Assembly: GCF_021560015.1 (NCBI RefSeq)
Contig: NZ_CP073588.1
Coordinates: forward strand, 248,001 to 312,000
Direction of reading: 5' to 3'
DNA length: 64,000 bases
Source of the DNA: Shewanella vesiculosa
Lineage (GTDB): Bacteria; Pseudomonadota; Gammaproteobacteria; Enterobacterales; Shewanellaceae
A program made the position numbers and the translations under genes. Under the pieces are notes generated by a model. It saw nothing but the letters and a program-made list of their open reading frames with translations, did no database searches and was not told the DNA's origin. Positions within the stretch are counted from its first letter, which is position 1. Every line of letters begins with the position of its first letter. Positions 18,181 to 27,971 of this stretch are shown here, in pieces.

Positions 18181-20030
18181 GTGTTAAATAAATACCCAAT
18201 GTGGAAAAATATCATGGTGATGCTCATCATCGCCATTGGTAGTTTTTATGCAATACCAAATTTGTTTGGTGAAGATCATGCAGTACAGATCGTCGCAACC
18301 CGCGGCGCTGAAGTCACTGCATCGACTCAAACGACTGTGGTTGATTTATTAGAGAGTCAGGGTATTGCGGTAAAGCGTGCCGAGCTTGAAAATGGTCAGT
18401 TATTAGTTCGTGTGCAAAATCCTGAGCAGCAGCTGTTGGCAAAAGAGTCTATTGCTGAACTGCTTGGCCAGAAATATACCGTTGCATTGAACTTAGCACC
18501 GGCAACCCCAAAATGGCTTGAAGCTGTTGGTGGTTCGCCGATGAAATTAGGTTTAGATTTGCGTGGCGGTGTTCACTTCTTAATGGAAGTGGATATGGGC
18601 GAAGCAATCCGTAAAATGGAAGAAGCTAAAATAGCTGATTTCAGAAGCCAACTTCGTGAAGAGAAAATTCGTTACGCTGGTATTCGTAAAACCCCAAAAG
18701 GGATTGCGATTAAGTTTCGTGACGCTGCAACTGTTGACCAAGCTGAAACATATTTAAAAACTCGCAGTAAAGACATGACCTATACCGATGCTAGCAGCGG
18801 TAATGAGTTTATGCTGCTTGCTACCATGAGTGATGCTTATCTTAAACAGATTAAGGAAGAAGCACTTCAGCAAAACATTACCACTATCCGTAACCGTGTT
18901 AACGAGCTTGGTGTTGCGAGCCAGTAGTTCAACGTCAAGGCGCTGAGCGCATTATTGTTGAATTACCAGGTGTGCAAGATACCGCGCGTGCAAAAGAGAT
19001 TTTAGGTGCAACAGCATCGATTGAATTTCGTATGGTTGACGACAAAGCTGATGTGAGTGCAGCGGCAAGTGGCCGTGTACCTGCTGGTGCTGAAGTGTAC
19101 CAACGTCGTGAAGGTGGGATTGCCGTATTGAAGAAAGAAGTGATGTTAACTGGTGATCATATTACTGGTGCGCAACCAACTTTCGATGAATATAGCCGTC
19201 CACAGGTTGCGATTAATCTAGACGCTAAAGGCGGCTCGATTTTCTCAAACGTCACCAAAGACAATATCGGTAAACCAATGGCAACATTGTTTATTGAATA
19301 TAAAGACAGTGGTACACGTAATCCTGATGGCACAGTGAAAATGACTCGTATTGAAGAGGTCATTTCAGTTGCTACCATTCAAGCGCGTTTAGGTCGTAAT
19401 TTTGTGATTACGGGTCTTGAACACACTGAAGCACAAAGTTTAGCGTTATTGCTTCGTGCTGGTGCCTTAATTGCGCCTGTGACTATCGTAGAAGAAAGAA
19501 CTATTGGCCCAAGCTTAGGTGCAGAAAACATCCAAAATGGTGTTCAAGCAATGATTTGGGGTATGGTTGTTGTACTTGTATTCATGATGGTTTACTACCG
19601 TGCATTTGGCTTTATTGCCAACCTTGCATTATTGGCGAATTTAATCATGGTTGTTGGTGTGATGTCGATGATCCCAGGTGCGGTATTAACCCTACCAGGT
19701 ATTGCTGGCATGGTATTAACTGTGGGTATGGCGGTAGACGGAAACGTGCTGATTTTTGAGCGTATTCGTGAAGAACTTCTTGGCGGTCGTAGCGTTCAAC
19801 AAGCCATCCATGAAGGTTATGGTAATGCATTTTCAACCATTGCAGATGCCAACATCACCACCTTTATGACAGCATTAATTTTATTTGCTGTCGGTACCGG
19901 AGCGGTGAAAGGCTTTGCTGTTACCTTAATGATAGGTATCGCGACTTCAATGTTTACTGCCATCGTAGGCACACGTTCAATCGTGAATGCGGTTTGGGGT
20001 GGTAAGCGCGTTAAGTCATTGTCTATCTAA
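18181..20030 (+). CDS. secD: Protein translocase subunit SecD, frame broken by a 1-nt deletion
   Basis: Two adjoining frames (18181-18927 and 18972-20030 in the next frame) together make SecD, the membrane pump subunit that uses proton motive force to finish protein export. The GTG start gives the SecD-like N-terminus [19 protein letters not shown] and the C-terminal block of membrane spans are present. At 18916-18920 the conserved [11 protein letters not shown] needs GCGGAG where GCGAG is seen, so one G is missing. Restoring it gives 616 residues, the family length. SecD is needed for healthy growth, so a sequencing error is more likely than a real mutation. Confidence 0.92.
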
Positions 20031-20044
20031 GGGAGACGTTGAAT

Positions 20045-20992
20045 ATGTTACAGATATTTTCAGTAAAGAACACAGTCGACTTTCTTCGTCATGCTAAAAT
20101 CATCAGTATTATGTCGATGCTTCTGGTTATTGCCTCACTAGGGTCGCTTGCGACTCAAGGCATTAACTGGGGTTTGGACTTCACTGGCGGCACGGTAGTC
20201 GAAATGGAGTTTTCAGCTCCTGTCGACTTGAACGCTTTGCGCGGCACTATGACTTCAGCGGAAGCTGAAGGTGCGGTAGTACAGAACTTTGGTTCAAGCC
20301 GCGATATATTGGTGCGCTTACCGGTCAGAAATGAGCTAAAAAGTGATGTCCAGGTTGCCGCGGTATTAGCCGCAGCGCAATCAATTGATGCGGGCGTGAT
20401 TCAAAAGCGAGTTGAGTTTGTTGGTCCTCAGGTAGGTAAAGAGTTAGCAGAGCAAGGTGGCTTAGCGGTTATTGTTGCCCTAATCTGTATTCTTATCTAT
20501 GTGTCATTTCGTTTTGAGTGGCGTTTAGCAGCAGGTTCTGTTGCGGCGTTAGCCCATGACGTTATTGTTACTTTAGGGGTGTTTTCGGTATTACAGCTTG
20601 AATTTGACTTGACCGTATTGGCAGGTTTGTTGACAGTTGTGGGTTACTCACTTAACGATACTATCGTGGTGTATGACCGTATCCGTGAAAACTTCCTCAA
20701 AATGCGTAAAGGCACACCTGAAGAGATTGTGAATACCTCAATCACCCAGACCATGAGCCGTACCGTTATTACTACGGGTACCACATTAATTACCGTTATT
20801 GCGCTGTTCTTAAAAGGTGGCACGATGATCCATGGCTTTGCAACTGCATTGCTATTAGGTATTTTTGTCGGTACATATTCATCAATTTACGTGGCAAGTT
20901 ACTTAGCCGTTAAATTGGGTATTAACCGTGAGCACATGTTACCTGTAGAAATTGAAAAAGAAGGTGCTGACCAGCCTTCAATGATGCCTTAA
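20045..20992 (+). CDS. secF: Protein translocase subunit SecF
   Basis: A 315-residue partner of SecD with a first membrane span near residues 18-38, GLDFTGGTVVEM, then five more spans with the conserved GYSLNDTIVVYDRIRE. An in-frame TTG lies 6 bp upstream, but the ATG at 20045 has AGGGAGA at good distance and matches other SecF starts. It follows secD by 14 bp and ends the operon at a strong terminator. Confidence 0.95.
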   Translation: MLQIFSVKNTVDFLRHAKIISIMSMLLVIASLGSLATQGINWGLDFTGGTVVEMEFSAPVDLNALRGTMTSAEAEGAVVQNFGSSRDILVRLPVRNELKSDVQVAAVLAAAQSIDAGVIQKRVEFVGPQVGKELAEQGGLAVIVALICILIYVSFRFEWRLAAGSVAALAHDVIVTLGVFSVLQLEFDLTVLAGLLTVVGYSLNDTIVVYDRIRENFLKMRKGTPEEIVNTSITQTMSRTVITTGTTLITVIALFLKGGTMIHGFATALLLGIFVGTYSSIYVASYLAVKLGINREHMLPVEIEKEGADQPSMMP

Positions 20993-21020
20993 TATGCATT
21001 GTTAATTATTTAATCGCTAA

Positions 21021-21050
21021 CAATAAACCCCAGCTTGCTGGGGTTTATTG
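21021..21050. terminator. Terminator after secF
   Basis: CAATAAACCCCAGC and GCTGGGGTTTATTG pair over 14 bp around TT. It can act on the plus strand for secF and on the minus strand for the small gene ending at 21052. Confidence 0.8.
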
Positions 21051-21051
21051 T

Positions 21052-21267
21052 TTATGGAAGGTGACTATTTTGAGATGTTAAATGTGTTTTACAGGCCACC
21101 AACAAGGTTTTGTACCACAGGGTTTGCGGATCGATTATTAGTGCTTCCCATCCGTCGCTACCGAGGATTTCAACGCCGCTAAAAACCAATCTTGTTTGTA
21201 TGAGGTTTGCTGATACTCTAAATGTGCCGATATCAGTATCTAAACGAGAAATAGTTATTTTATTCAT
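21052..21267 (-). CDS. Hypothetical 71-residue protein overlapping the DUF3224 gene
   Basis: Not recognised. The ATG at 21267 overlaps the end of the DUF3224 gene by 8 bp, the pattern of translational coupling. The product is a mixed polar/hydrophobic sequence without membrane span or signal peptide, and it stops just before the shared terminator. The placement supports it; no family supports it. Confidence 0.45.
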   Translation of the reverse strand: MNKITISRLDTDIGTFRVSANLIQTRLVFSGVEILGSDGWEALIIDPQTLWYKTLLVACKTHLTSQNSHLP

Positions 21268-21661
21268 GTTGTAGAGTGATGATGTAATCAGCTTGACCAT
21301 TTTCGGTTGAAGTAAATTCGCCGTGGCCAATATATTGCAGCAGGTTATCGGTCCCTGAATCAGCGATTACGTTAAATTGGCTCTGTGCCACGCCTTGTGA
21401 GAATACGCCATTATGTTGCAGAACTATGCTGCCTGCTATCTCTGGCGTATCAATGGTTAAGTGTTCTATGCCAACAAATACAGCCGAACCTTCTTTTTGG
21501 TATGACATAATATAGCGGATTTGCGCAGAACCACTGACGTCACCAGAATATGTTTGGCTAATTTCTGCTATGGTTTGTTTGCTGTCGTTGTGGTGTTCTG
21601 CATAAGTCGATTCATTCCAGGTGGTGATTTGAAATACACCTTTTAAGACTATTTTTGTCAT
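21260..21661 (-). CDS. DUF3224 family protein
   Basis: A 133-residue cytosolic protein that resembles DUF3224 proteins: a small beta-rich fold starting with KGVFQITTWNE and ending with a repeated strand pattern (GQADYIITLQHE). The ATG at 21661 fits this family start and has GGGA upstream; the frame is open 20 codons further back but without a good ribosome site. The function of the family is unknown. The gene overlaps the next one downstream. Confidence 0.7.
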   Translation of the reverse strand: MTKIVLKGVFQITTWNESTYAEHHNDSKQTIAEISQTYSGDVSGSAQIRYIMSYQKEGSAVFVGIEHLTIDTPEIAGSIVLQHNGVFSQGVAQSQFNVIADSGTDNLLQYIGHGEFTSTENGQADYIITLQHE

Positions 21662-21825
21662 GTAGAGTCCCGTTTTTGATGTTATAGAGTGCAATGATCC
21701 ATGTAGCATTAAGATAATCATTGTTTGTTATAAATGTCCAATTTATAAACAATACTCGACAGATTTTGGCTTAGGCAGTAGGATGACATAAATTTGCCAG
21801 CAAGAGCAATGACATAGGATCTCGC

Positions 21826-22146
21826 ATGGAACAACGAAAAGTATTATTGGCTGGTGGTAACTTACTGCAGGCTCACACATGGAAAGGGTTACTTGAAACC
21901 AGTGGAATAGACGTTGATCTTAAAGGAGAAGCGCTTATTGGTGGTGTTGGCGGTTTGCCTATTGAAATGCAGACTGTTGAGTTATGGGTTGCAGATAGTC
22001 AGCTTGTGGCAGCACAGAGTTTATTGGATGCACTTGATATTGAAAAACCTCAATGGCAATGCGTTCAGTGCCATGAAATAAATGAAGGAAGTTTTGAGTT
22101 GTGTTGGCAATGTAGTTCGCAAAGAAGTGAAATGCATAACGAATAA
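21826..22146 (+). CDS. DUF2007-type protein with a C-terminal zinc ribbon
   Basis: A 106-residue protein. Residues about 4-75 match the small DUF2007 fold (start KVLLAGGNLLQAHTWKGLLE), placed by some databases among possible signal-transduction proteins. Residues about 83-101 hold a zinc-ribbon pattern with two CxxC pairs (CVQC and CWQC). Nothing shows its partner. It is followed by a rhodanese gene after 118 bp. Confidence 0.75.
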   Translation: MEQRKVLLAGGNLLQAHTWKGLLETSGIDVDLKGEALIGGVGGLPIEMQTVELWVADSQLVAAQSLLDALDIEKPQWQCVQCHEINEGSFELCWQCSSQRSEMHNE

Positions 22147-22264
22147 GCGCTTGTATAAGTTTATTTTTTTCATAAACTACAGACTAAACCACTTTGCGGT
22201 TTATGACGTATAAAGTACTCATTTGTTACTGATAAGCGACTTTACCCTAACTTAAGGATACGCT

Positions 22265-22624
22265 ATGCAAGCATCTTCAGCTTTCGCCCGTTTAGTTGAT
22301 TCAGTTATGCCTCATGTTACCTTGCTAACGATTGAACAATATCAACAACAAGACCAGTGGCAATTAATTGATGTTCGAGAAGATAATGAGTGGCTGCAAG
22401 GGCATTTACCCAAAGCAAAACACTTGAGCCGTGGCATTATTGAGCGTGATATAGAGCATCGATTCCCTGACAAAGATACTCCATTACTCCTTTACTGCGG
22501 TGCCGGCCAACGTGCAGCATTATCGGCCTATAATTTACAGATTATGGGATACACACAAGTCGCCTCGATGATTGGTGGATACCGCGCTTGGATACAACAT
22601 CAATTCCCTATCGTTGAAGACTGA
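22265..22624 (+). CDS. Rhodanese-like protein
   Basis: A 119-residue single-domain rhodanese without signal peptide, so cytosolic. IDVREDNEWLQGHLP starts the fold and the active-site loop is CGAGQRA, with the catalytic Cys near residue 79. It probably carries sulfane sulfur as a persulfide. The siroheme gene starts 8 bp after its stop, which suggests cotranscription and a link to sulfur metabolism. Confidence 0.85.
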   Translation: MQASSAFARLVDSVMPHVTLLTIEQYQQQDQWQLIDVREDNEWLQGHLPKAKHLSRGIIERDIEHRFPDKDTPLLLYCGAGQRAALSAYNLQIMGYTQVASMIGGYRAWIQHQFPIVED

Positions 22625-22632
22625 GTAGATTA

Positions 22633-23544
22633 ATGCAATATTTCCCATTATTTGTAGATACCCAAGGATTACAGGTCTTATTGGTTGGCGCAGGTGAGGT
22701 CGCTACACGTAAACTAGATCTCTTGTCTCGTACTGATGCCAATATTCATGTAATTGCACCAGACGTCGCCACTGAGATTGAAAGCTATTATTCTCAGGGA
22801 CGTATTAAACTTTCGCGCCGCGAAGTGTGCAGCGCTGATTTTGCCAATGTCGACATTATTTATTTGGCCACAGCTAATGAACAACTTAATATGGACTTTG
22901 CCGAATTAGCCACTGAGCGTGGAATTTGGGTTAATGTGGTCGATAACCCTAAATTTTGTCGATTTATTACGCCTTCTATTGTTGACCGTGGCCGGTTAGT
23001 CGTGGCAATAAGTACTGCTGGCGCAGCCCCAGTGTTTGCTCGAACGATTCGTTCGAGACTCGAAACCATGTTACCACCATCGTTAGCACCATTATTTGAT
23101 TTTGTTGCTAGCAAGCGAGAAGAAGTTCAACATAAATTATCCGCAGGTAAAGATAGACGTTTATTTTGGGAACAGTTTTTTACCACTAACCAAGATAAGT
23201 TTGATGGCTTAACTGAACAGCGTTATCTTGATGCTTTTGATCATTTGAGTATTAAAGGCGACATTATCTTATTAACTGAGGACACTCCGACGCATTTGTT
23301 GCCTATAGCCGCAATGCCTTTGCTACAGACATTAGATGTGGTTTACAGTGATAACCCGCTCGATGGCGAGATTAATGAACTATTAAGGCGCGATGCTAGC
23401 AGAGAAAAGGTACCGTTATTAAGTGATATTACTCATCAATATGAGCATGGTAGTCGTATTCTAATTGTGTCTTCATTGGCTAAAATCAGTCAGCTTAGCG
23501 CACATTTCCCGATGGCAAAACATCTTCGTCCAGGCTCAATTTAA
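22633..23544 (+). CDS. Precorrin-2 dehydrogenase / sirohydrochlorin ferrochelatase (CysG N-terminal type)
   Basis: A 303-residue protein matching the N-terminal part of CysG. It oxidises precorrin-2 and inserts iron to make siroheme for sulfite and nitrite reductases. The NAD-binding loop VGAGEVATRKLDLL is near residue 16, and NPKFCRFITPS near residue 100 is typical. The methyltransferase half of CysG is absent. About 80 extra C-terminal residues follow the usual end of the domain and are not recognised. Confidence 0.87.
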   Translation: MQYFPLFVDTQGLQVLLVGAGEVATRKLDLLSRTDANIHVIAPDVATEIESYYSQGRIKLSRREVCSADFANVDIIYLATANEQLNMDFAELATERGIWVNVVDNPKFCRFITPSIVDRGRLVVAISTAGAAPVFARTIRSRLETMLPPSLAPLFDFVASKREEVQHKLSAGKDRRLFWEQFFTTNQDKFDGLTEQRYLDAFDHLSIKGDIILLTEDTPTHLLPIAAMPLLQTLDVVYSDNPLDGEINELLRRDASREKVPLLSDITHQYEHGSRILIVSSLAKISQLSAHFPMAKHLRPGSI

Positions 23545-23569
23545 CTCGATAAGAATGATGTCCTATTAT

Positions 23570-23603
23570 ACCGAGTCTACTTTGTAGTAGACTCGGTTTT
23601 TTT
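23570..23603 (+). terminator. Rho-independent terminator of the siroheme gene
   Basis: ACCGAGTCTAC and GTAGACTCGGT pair over 11 bp around a 6-nt loop, followed by a T run. The YaeQ gene starts 20 bp later. Confidence 0.88.
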
Positions 23604-23622
23604 ATATGAGTTGGAACCCTTC

Positions 23623-24159
23623 ATGGCCGCTAAAGCTACCGTCTTTAAAGTCTCTTTGCAGATAGCAGATATGGATCGTCATTATTATGCCGATCATCAA
23701 TTTACCTTAGCCCAACACCCATCTGAGACCGACACCCGCATGATGGTTCGTTTGCTGGCATTTGCAATTAATGCATCAGAATCATTAGTGTTTAGTAAAG
23801 GTTTGTGCGTTGATGATGAAGCGGAACTTTGGGATAAAAACCTCAGTGGCGAAATTGATCTTTGGGTTGAATTTGGTCAAGCAGATGAAAAGTGGCTCAG
23901 AAAAGCGTGTGGTCGTTCAAAACGAGTCATTCTTTATACTTATGGCGGCCGAAGTGTACCTATTTGGTGGCAACAAAATCAGCAAGCATTCGCGCGTTAC
24001 GATAATTTAAGCGTGATTAATTTCCCTGAAGATGCAGTTAAACAAATGGATATATTTGTTAATCGTAACATGGCGTTACAAGTAAGCCTTAGTGAAGGGC
24101 AAGTGTGGTTTTCAGATGCAAATAATAGTGTGTTAATCGAACCTGAAGTCTTAAAATGA
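23623..24159 (+). CDS. yaeQ: YaeQ family protein
   Basis: A 178-residue protein of the YaeQ family, whose fold resembles PD-(D/E)XK nucleases and whose role is unsettled. The start MAAKATVFKVSLQIADMDRHYY and LWVEFGQADEKWLRKA near residue 85 are typical. The ATG at 23623 is preferred over an in-frame TTG 12 bp upstream because it fits the family start. Confidence 0.9.
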   Translation: MAAKATVFKVSLQIADMDRHYYADHQFTLAQHPSETDTRMMVRLLAFAINASESLVFSKGLCVDDEAELWDKNLSGEIDLWVEFGQADEKWLRKACGRSKRVILYTYGGRSVPIWWQQNQQAFARYDNLSVINFPEDAVKQMDIFVNRNMALQVSLSEGQVWFSDANNSVLIEPEVLK

Positions 24160-24375
24160 TGGGAATTATCTAAATTTAGCGCCTAACATACTCCGAATCA
24201 CAACAGTGTGAATTAAACCTTAATTTTATGAAAATTAATTAAGTTTAATCAAATGTGCCTTGTGCTAATAAAAACACAGGCAGATAATCAAGATATCTAG
24301 TAAATACCGAAAAAATATAAATAACTGATAATAATAGTTTTATTTTAACGGTAGCTGTTGATTAAGGATGTTGTT

Positions 24376-24978
24376 GTGAAAAAATTAGCCCTATACCCAG
24401 TAGAAAAAATTGACCAATTAACTTCACCAGAAGCCCATGAAGACATATCAGTACAGTCTTCGGCATTAAACGTGTTTACTGATTTCAAGAAAGTGACACC
24501 TATGGTTATTGAGTCAAGTACATCGGCTGTGAATGTTGAGCACTTAATGCAAAAGTCACATGTCCGCCTCAAATTAGTCATTGACCATCACGATCAGTTT
24601 ATTGGCTTAATCAGTTTTGAGTCATTACATAATCAAGAGATATTAAAACGAGTGGCCGCAGGACATCAGCGTGAACACCTCAGTGTTGCTGATTTTATGA
24701 TCCCTAAAGAAGATCTTAAAGCGATCGATTTTGAAGATTTAAATTATGCTCGAATCGGTGATGTAATTGAAACATTGCAATCAGCAGGGCAACAACATTG
24801 TTTAGTGATTGATCGCGAACAACATGCTATTCGCGGAGTATTATCAGCCAATGATATTGCAAGGCGATTAAAACTTGCTGTTGATGTGAGCACACCAAAC
24901 TCATTTGCCTCAATATTCAAGGTTATTGCCAATACTCAGCAGCCAGCGGTATTACAAATACCACAGCCTCACTTTTAG
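24376..24978 (+). CDS. Tandem CBS-domain protein
   Basis: A 200-residue protein with two CBS domains (about 38-100 and 108-178); the second ends with the typical IRGVLSANDIARRL. Such pairs bind adenosine nucleotides and often regulate a partner. The GTG start has AAGGA at 8 bp, better than the TTG 18 bp upstream. It stands alone, so no partner can be inferred. Confidence 0.82.
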   Translation: MKKLALYPVEKIDQLTSPEAHEDISVQSSALNVFTDFKKVTPMVIESSTSAVNVEHLMQKSHVRLKLVIDHHDQFIGLISFESLHNQEILKRVAAGHQREHLSVADFMIPKEDLKAIDFEDLNYARIGDVIETLQSAGQQHCLVIDREQHAIRGVLSANDIARRLKLAVDVSTPNSFASIFKVIANTQQPAVLQIPQPHF

Positions 24979-25008
24979 GTTTTCAATCAGTTAATGAGTA
25001 AAGCGTAA

Positions 25009-25037
25009 AAAAATAGCCACATTTCGTGGCTATTTTT
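25009..25037. terminator. Terminator between the CBS gene and the subtilase gene
   Basis: AAAAATAGCCAC and GTGGCTATTTTT pair perfectly around ATTTC. It sits between convergent genes and can work on both strands. Confidence 0.88.
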
Positions 25038-25055
25038 GTATTGAACAAGAGGAGA

Positions 25056-27509
25056 TTACTGGAAGCTTAAACTCCAAGTATCGATATACCCAGTATCTTG
25101 TTTGGCATTATCAACTGCTTTTAAAGTCCATACACCACTAGACTCTACACCAGCCATATTAGCTGTGTAAGTCTGGGTTAAGTTATCGGTTCCACCACCA
25201 GTATTGTTGTGCAGGACAACCGTTTGACCTGTAGGACTCACTAACTGGATTTTTAAATCACCAATATACGTGTGAATGATACCGATAGACACTGATACCG
25301 ATCCTGAATCGCCAGTACGACTAACAGTGATTGGGCTAGTGATACCAGTGGTATTATTATCTGGAATCGTATAATTACCAGTATTGGTATAGCTTGCTGG
25401 ACCGCCAGTATTGCCACCACTGGTTGTTGCCGCGGTATAATTAGCCACTAGGTTGACGTTACTAAATGCGCTATAACCCTGCACCATCACATAATAGGTA
25501 CCCGTTTGTGTTGTGGCAATAGGACAAGATTCTGCATTACCACTCTTCCATGGACGACAGTCGTAACTGCTGTTGGTCGGTGATGCACCATATTGTACAT
25601 ACAGGTCAGCATCGCCAGTACCGCCACTCATGGTAAAGGTTAAGTCTTTTGCACCTGCAGGGACGTCTAACGAGAAATATAGCTCATCACTTTTAGCGCC
25701 AGCTAGACCGGTTTTTGCGACACCTTTTACCAGTACACTGTCACCAGTACCAGGGCCTGTGCCAGGATCGGTTGGACCAGTACATGATTCGTCTAAGTAG
25801 GCCTTTGCTGCAACGGCATTAATCATCCCATAACCGGTTTGGTTATCACGTCCCGCAACACTTAAGTCATCAGCTGTTGCATTAAGTGCTGCACGCACTT
25901 GGCTTGCACTACATTCAGGGTGGTAACTCCACACTAATGTAGCAACCCCTGACACATGCGGTGTGGCCATAGAGGTACCATTGTAATATTCGTAATCTTG
26001 GTTACCTTGATTACTCACTGTCGTTGATTGTCCCAACTTAGCTTTAAGTGCAAGCCCTGTTGCTCTATCTACTGACACTGAAGGAACCGTAATATCACTG
26101 TTGGCATCAACTAAGAATGGGTTTTGTAGGCCAGGTAGGGCACTATTACTGTACACAATAATACCTTTAGCGCCTGCAGTTTTACATGCTTTAGTTGAGT
26201 TGATTTCAGGGTAGCTTGAACCTTGGTTGCCTACGCGCTCAACAAGACAAATCTTATTCGCCATATTGCCACATGAAAAACTGGTTCCATTGACGGTACA
26301 CTCTGCTAAGGCTCCGGTTGCACTTGCATTGATAGGGGCAGGAGCATAACTGGTTCCTGATGGAGTCAGACGATTGTGCGGTACTACGCCATTGCTAAAA
26401 TAGGACTGACCACCAATAGTGATATCTGCTAAACGTCCTTCACCAACGGTAACGGTTGACAGAATTGCTTCACCAGGACCTGAAATTTCAACTTGATCCG
26501 TGTACTGTGAAAATGCTGCATGATCAAGGTTACTGTCAACGGCGGCCACTGACATCACACTGTCATATGAAGCAGGGTAGCTATAACTACTGTCACCAGC
26601 ATTACCAGCAGCTGCAATTAATAATACGCCATTATTGTAGTGAGTATTTAATGCATTACGCTCGGTTGTGGTTGAACCACTGCCACCTAAGCTCATTGTG
26701 ACGACATTTGCACCACCTGAATTAACACAAGTGTCGATAGCGGCTACTAATGATGATGAGTAGCCCCATCCTGCTTCGTTAAACACTTTTACGATATGAA
26801 TATTGGCGTTTTGGTTAGGCATAACCCCGACCACACCTTCATTGTTTGCAATGGCAGCAATAGTACCTGCGACATGAGTACCATGAGCATTATTATTACC
26901 CGGTTGATACCAGTTGCCCGTTCCGGAATTATTGGTTCCGGTGACGTTGTTTGCATTTAAATCGTTATGACTACGATCGTAACCAGAGTCAATAATACAG
27001 ATAGTGCGATTACCCGCTTGGCTGTCGCTTAGTACAGTTGCACCAACAAAGGTTTGTCCCCAAGGAGTTGTTTCTGCAAGCAATCTGCGTGGTAAATCTT
27101 CTTCAACATATTCAACGTCTTGACGTAAACGCAATGCTTTGATTGATGGCGAATCGAGTTTTACAGAATAACTATTGCTTCGACCAACACGCTTCATTTC
27201 TCGCGCTTTTACACTGTTCAAAGCACGAAATTGACTGAATACTTCGTTTGAGCGAGGCTGATAAGACATACTATTTGTTTCAGGTTGTACGCCCACATTT
27301 TGCGTTACAGAACTGCTGCTTAACGTTTGTGCCGCATTATCATTCTTAAATTTAACGATATAACGTTTAGGTAACGGAGATTGTTGATCAATTTGTTGGT
27401 TGGTAGCAGAAAGCTGTAAGGGGGATGGGGCAGCATTGACTTGAGTTGAAATAGCCAAAGCAAGAGCGGTCATGCTAAGCACGACCGCTGAGTTTTTATT
27501 CTTTTTCAT
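25056..27509 (-). CDS. Secreted S8 subtilisin-like serine protease with PA, PPC and P domains
   Basis: An 817-residue extracellular protease. A signal peptide ends near ISTQVNA, followed by an inhibitor-I9-like propeptide (RYIVKFKND). The catalytic triad is in CIIDSGYD (Asp), NAHGTHVAGT (His) and NGTSMATPHVSG (Ser), with a probable oxyanion Asn in AAAGNAG. A PA insert (about 360-500) lies between His and Ser. A Pro/Gly linker (DPGTGPGTGD) leads to a PPC domain with DADLYV and a C-terminal P/proprotein-convertase-like domain. Both C-terminal domains are usually trimmed after secretion. The ATG at 27509 has GGAAGA upstream and is preferred over one 12 bp earlier. Confidence 0.93.
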   Translation of the reverse strand: MKKNKNSAVVLSMTALALAISTQVNAAPSPLQLSATNQQIDQQSPLPKRYIVKFKNDNAAQTLSSSSVTQNVGVQPETNSMSYQPRSNEVFSQFRALNSVKAREMKRVGRSNSYSVKLDSPSIKALRLRQDVEYVEEDLPRRLLAETTPWGQTFVGATVLSDSQAGNRTICIIDSGYDRSHNDLNANNVTGTNNSGTGNWYQPGNNNAHGTHVAGTIAAIANNEGVVGVMPNQNANIHIVKVFNEAGWGYSSSLVAAIDTCVNSGGANVVTMSLGGSGSTTTERNALNTHYNNGVLLIAAAGNAGDSSYSYPASYDSVMSVAAVDSNLDHAAFSQYTDQVEISGPGEAILSTVTVGEGRLADITIGGQSYFSNGVVPHNRLTPSGTSYAPAPINASATGALAECTVNGTSFSCGNMANKICLVERVGNQGSSYPEINSTKACKTAGAKGIIVYSNSALPGLQNPFLVDANSDITVPSVSVDRATGLALKAKLGQSTTVSNQGNQDYEYYNGTSMATPHVSGVATLVWSYHPECSASQVRAALNATADDLSVAGRDNQTGYGMINAVAAKAYLDESCTGPTDPGTGPGTGDSVLVKGVAKTGLAGAKSDELYFSLDVPAGAKDLTFTMSGGTGDADLYVQYGASPTNSSYDCRPWKSGNAESCPIATTQTGTYYVMVQGYSAFSNVNLVANYTAATTSGGNTGGPASYTNTGNYTIPDNNTTGITSPITVSRTGDSGSVSVSIGIIHTYIGDLKIQLVSPTGQTVVLHNNTGGGTDNLTQTYTANMAGVESSGVWTLKAVDNAKQDTGYIDTWSLSFQ

Positions 27510-27521
27510 ATTATCTTCCAT

Positions 27522-27926
27522 GTTAATCAGAGTTAAATAACGTCTTTTATAATTATGTTTACCGATAAGCTTATTTTGCCTATCTATTTAAAAGGTAATC
27601 ATATTTTCACCAAATGTAAATAACTTGTTAACCTTGACTTTGATAATACAAGTACTTTTTATGATATTTTCGTGAATTATTATGTAACATTTGTGAATTT
27701 AAAATTTATTAAGCAGTATTTTGATAAAAGTTATCTGTATAACTTTTATCAAGTTACCTAGATGTAAGCGCTTAACCGAGAAATGAATAAGTGAAGTTGT
27801 TAATGCTAATAAATAATTAACTTAAATACAGTGTAAATGATAGTTTACGATTTTTGGTGTTATTGAAATAATAACAGTGGTTTACTCTGTAGTGCTGGTG
27901 ATGAGTAGGATGCTATTGAAGCATAA
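27522..27926. other. AT-rich intergenic region upstream of the subtilase gene
   Basis: About 400 bp without a credible gene. The only marked structure is the inverted repeat at 27721-27752. The promoter of the subtilase must lie here, but no convincing -35/-10 pair stands out. Confidence 0.45.
27721..27752. repeat. Perfect 14-bp inverted repeat upstream of the subtilase gene
   Basis: TTGATAAAAGTTAT and ATAACTTTTATCAA flank CTGT. The AT-rich arms and missing T run argue against a terminator. It lies about 210 bp before the protease start and could be an operator. Confidence 0.7.
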
Positions 27927-27960
27927 AATTAAGCCACAGGATTAGCTCTGTGGCTTAATT
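27927..27960 (-). terminator. Terminator of the RND/rhodanese operon
   Basis: AATTAAGCCACAG and CTGTGGCTTAATT pair over 13 bp around an 8-nt loop. On the minus strand a T-rich stretch follows. It lies 11 bp after the stop of the rhodanese gene. Confidence 0.82.
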
Positions 27961-27971
27961 TATTGCTGAGA

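Noticed and set aside
18900..18980. True split of SecD into two proteins
   Set aside because: Split SecD is not a known form; one inserted G restores the exact conserved sequence and length.
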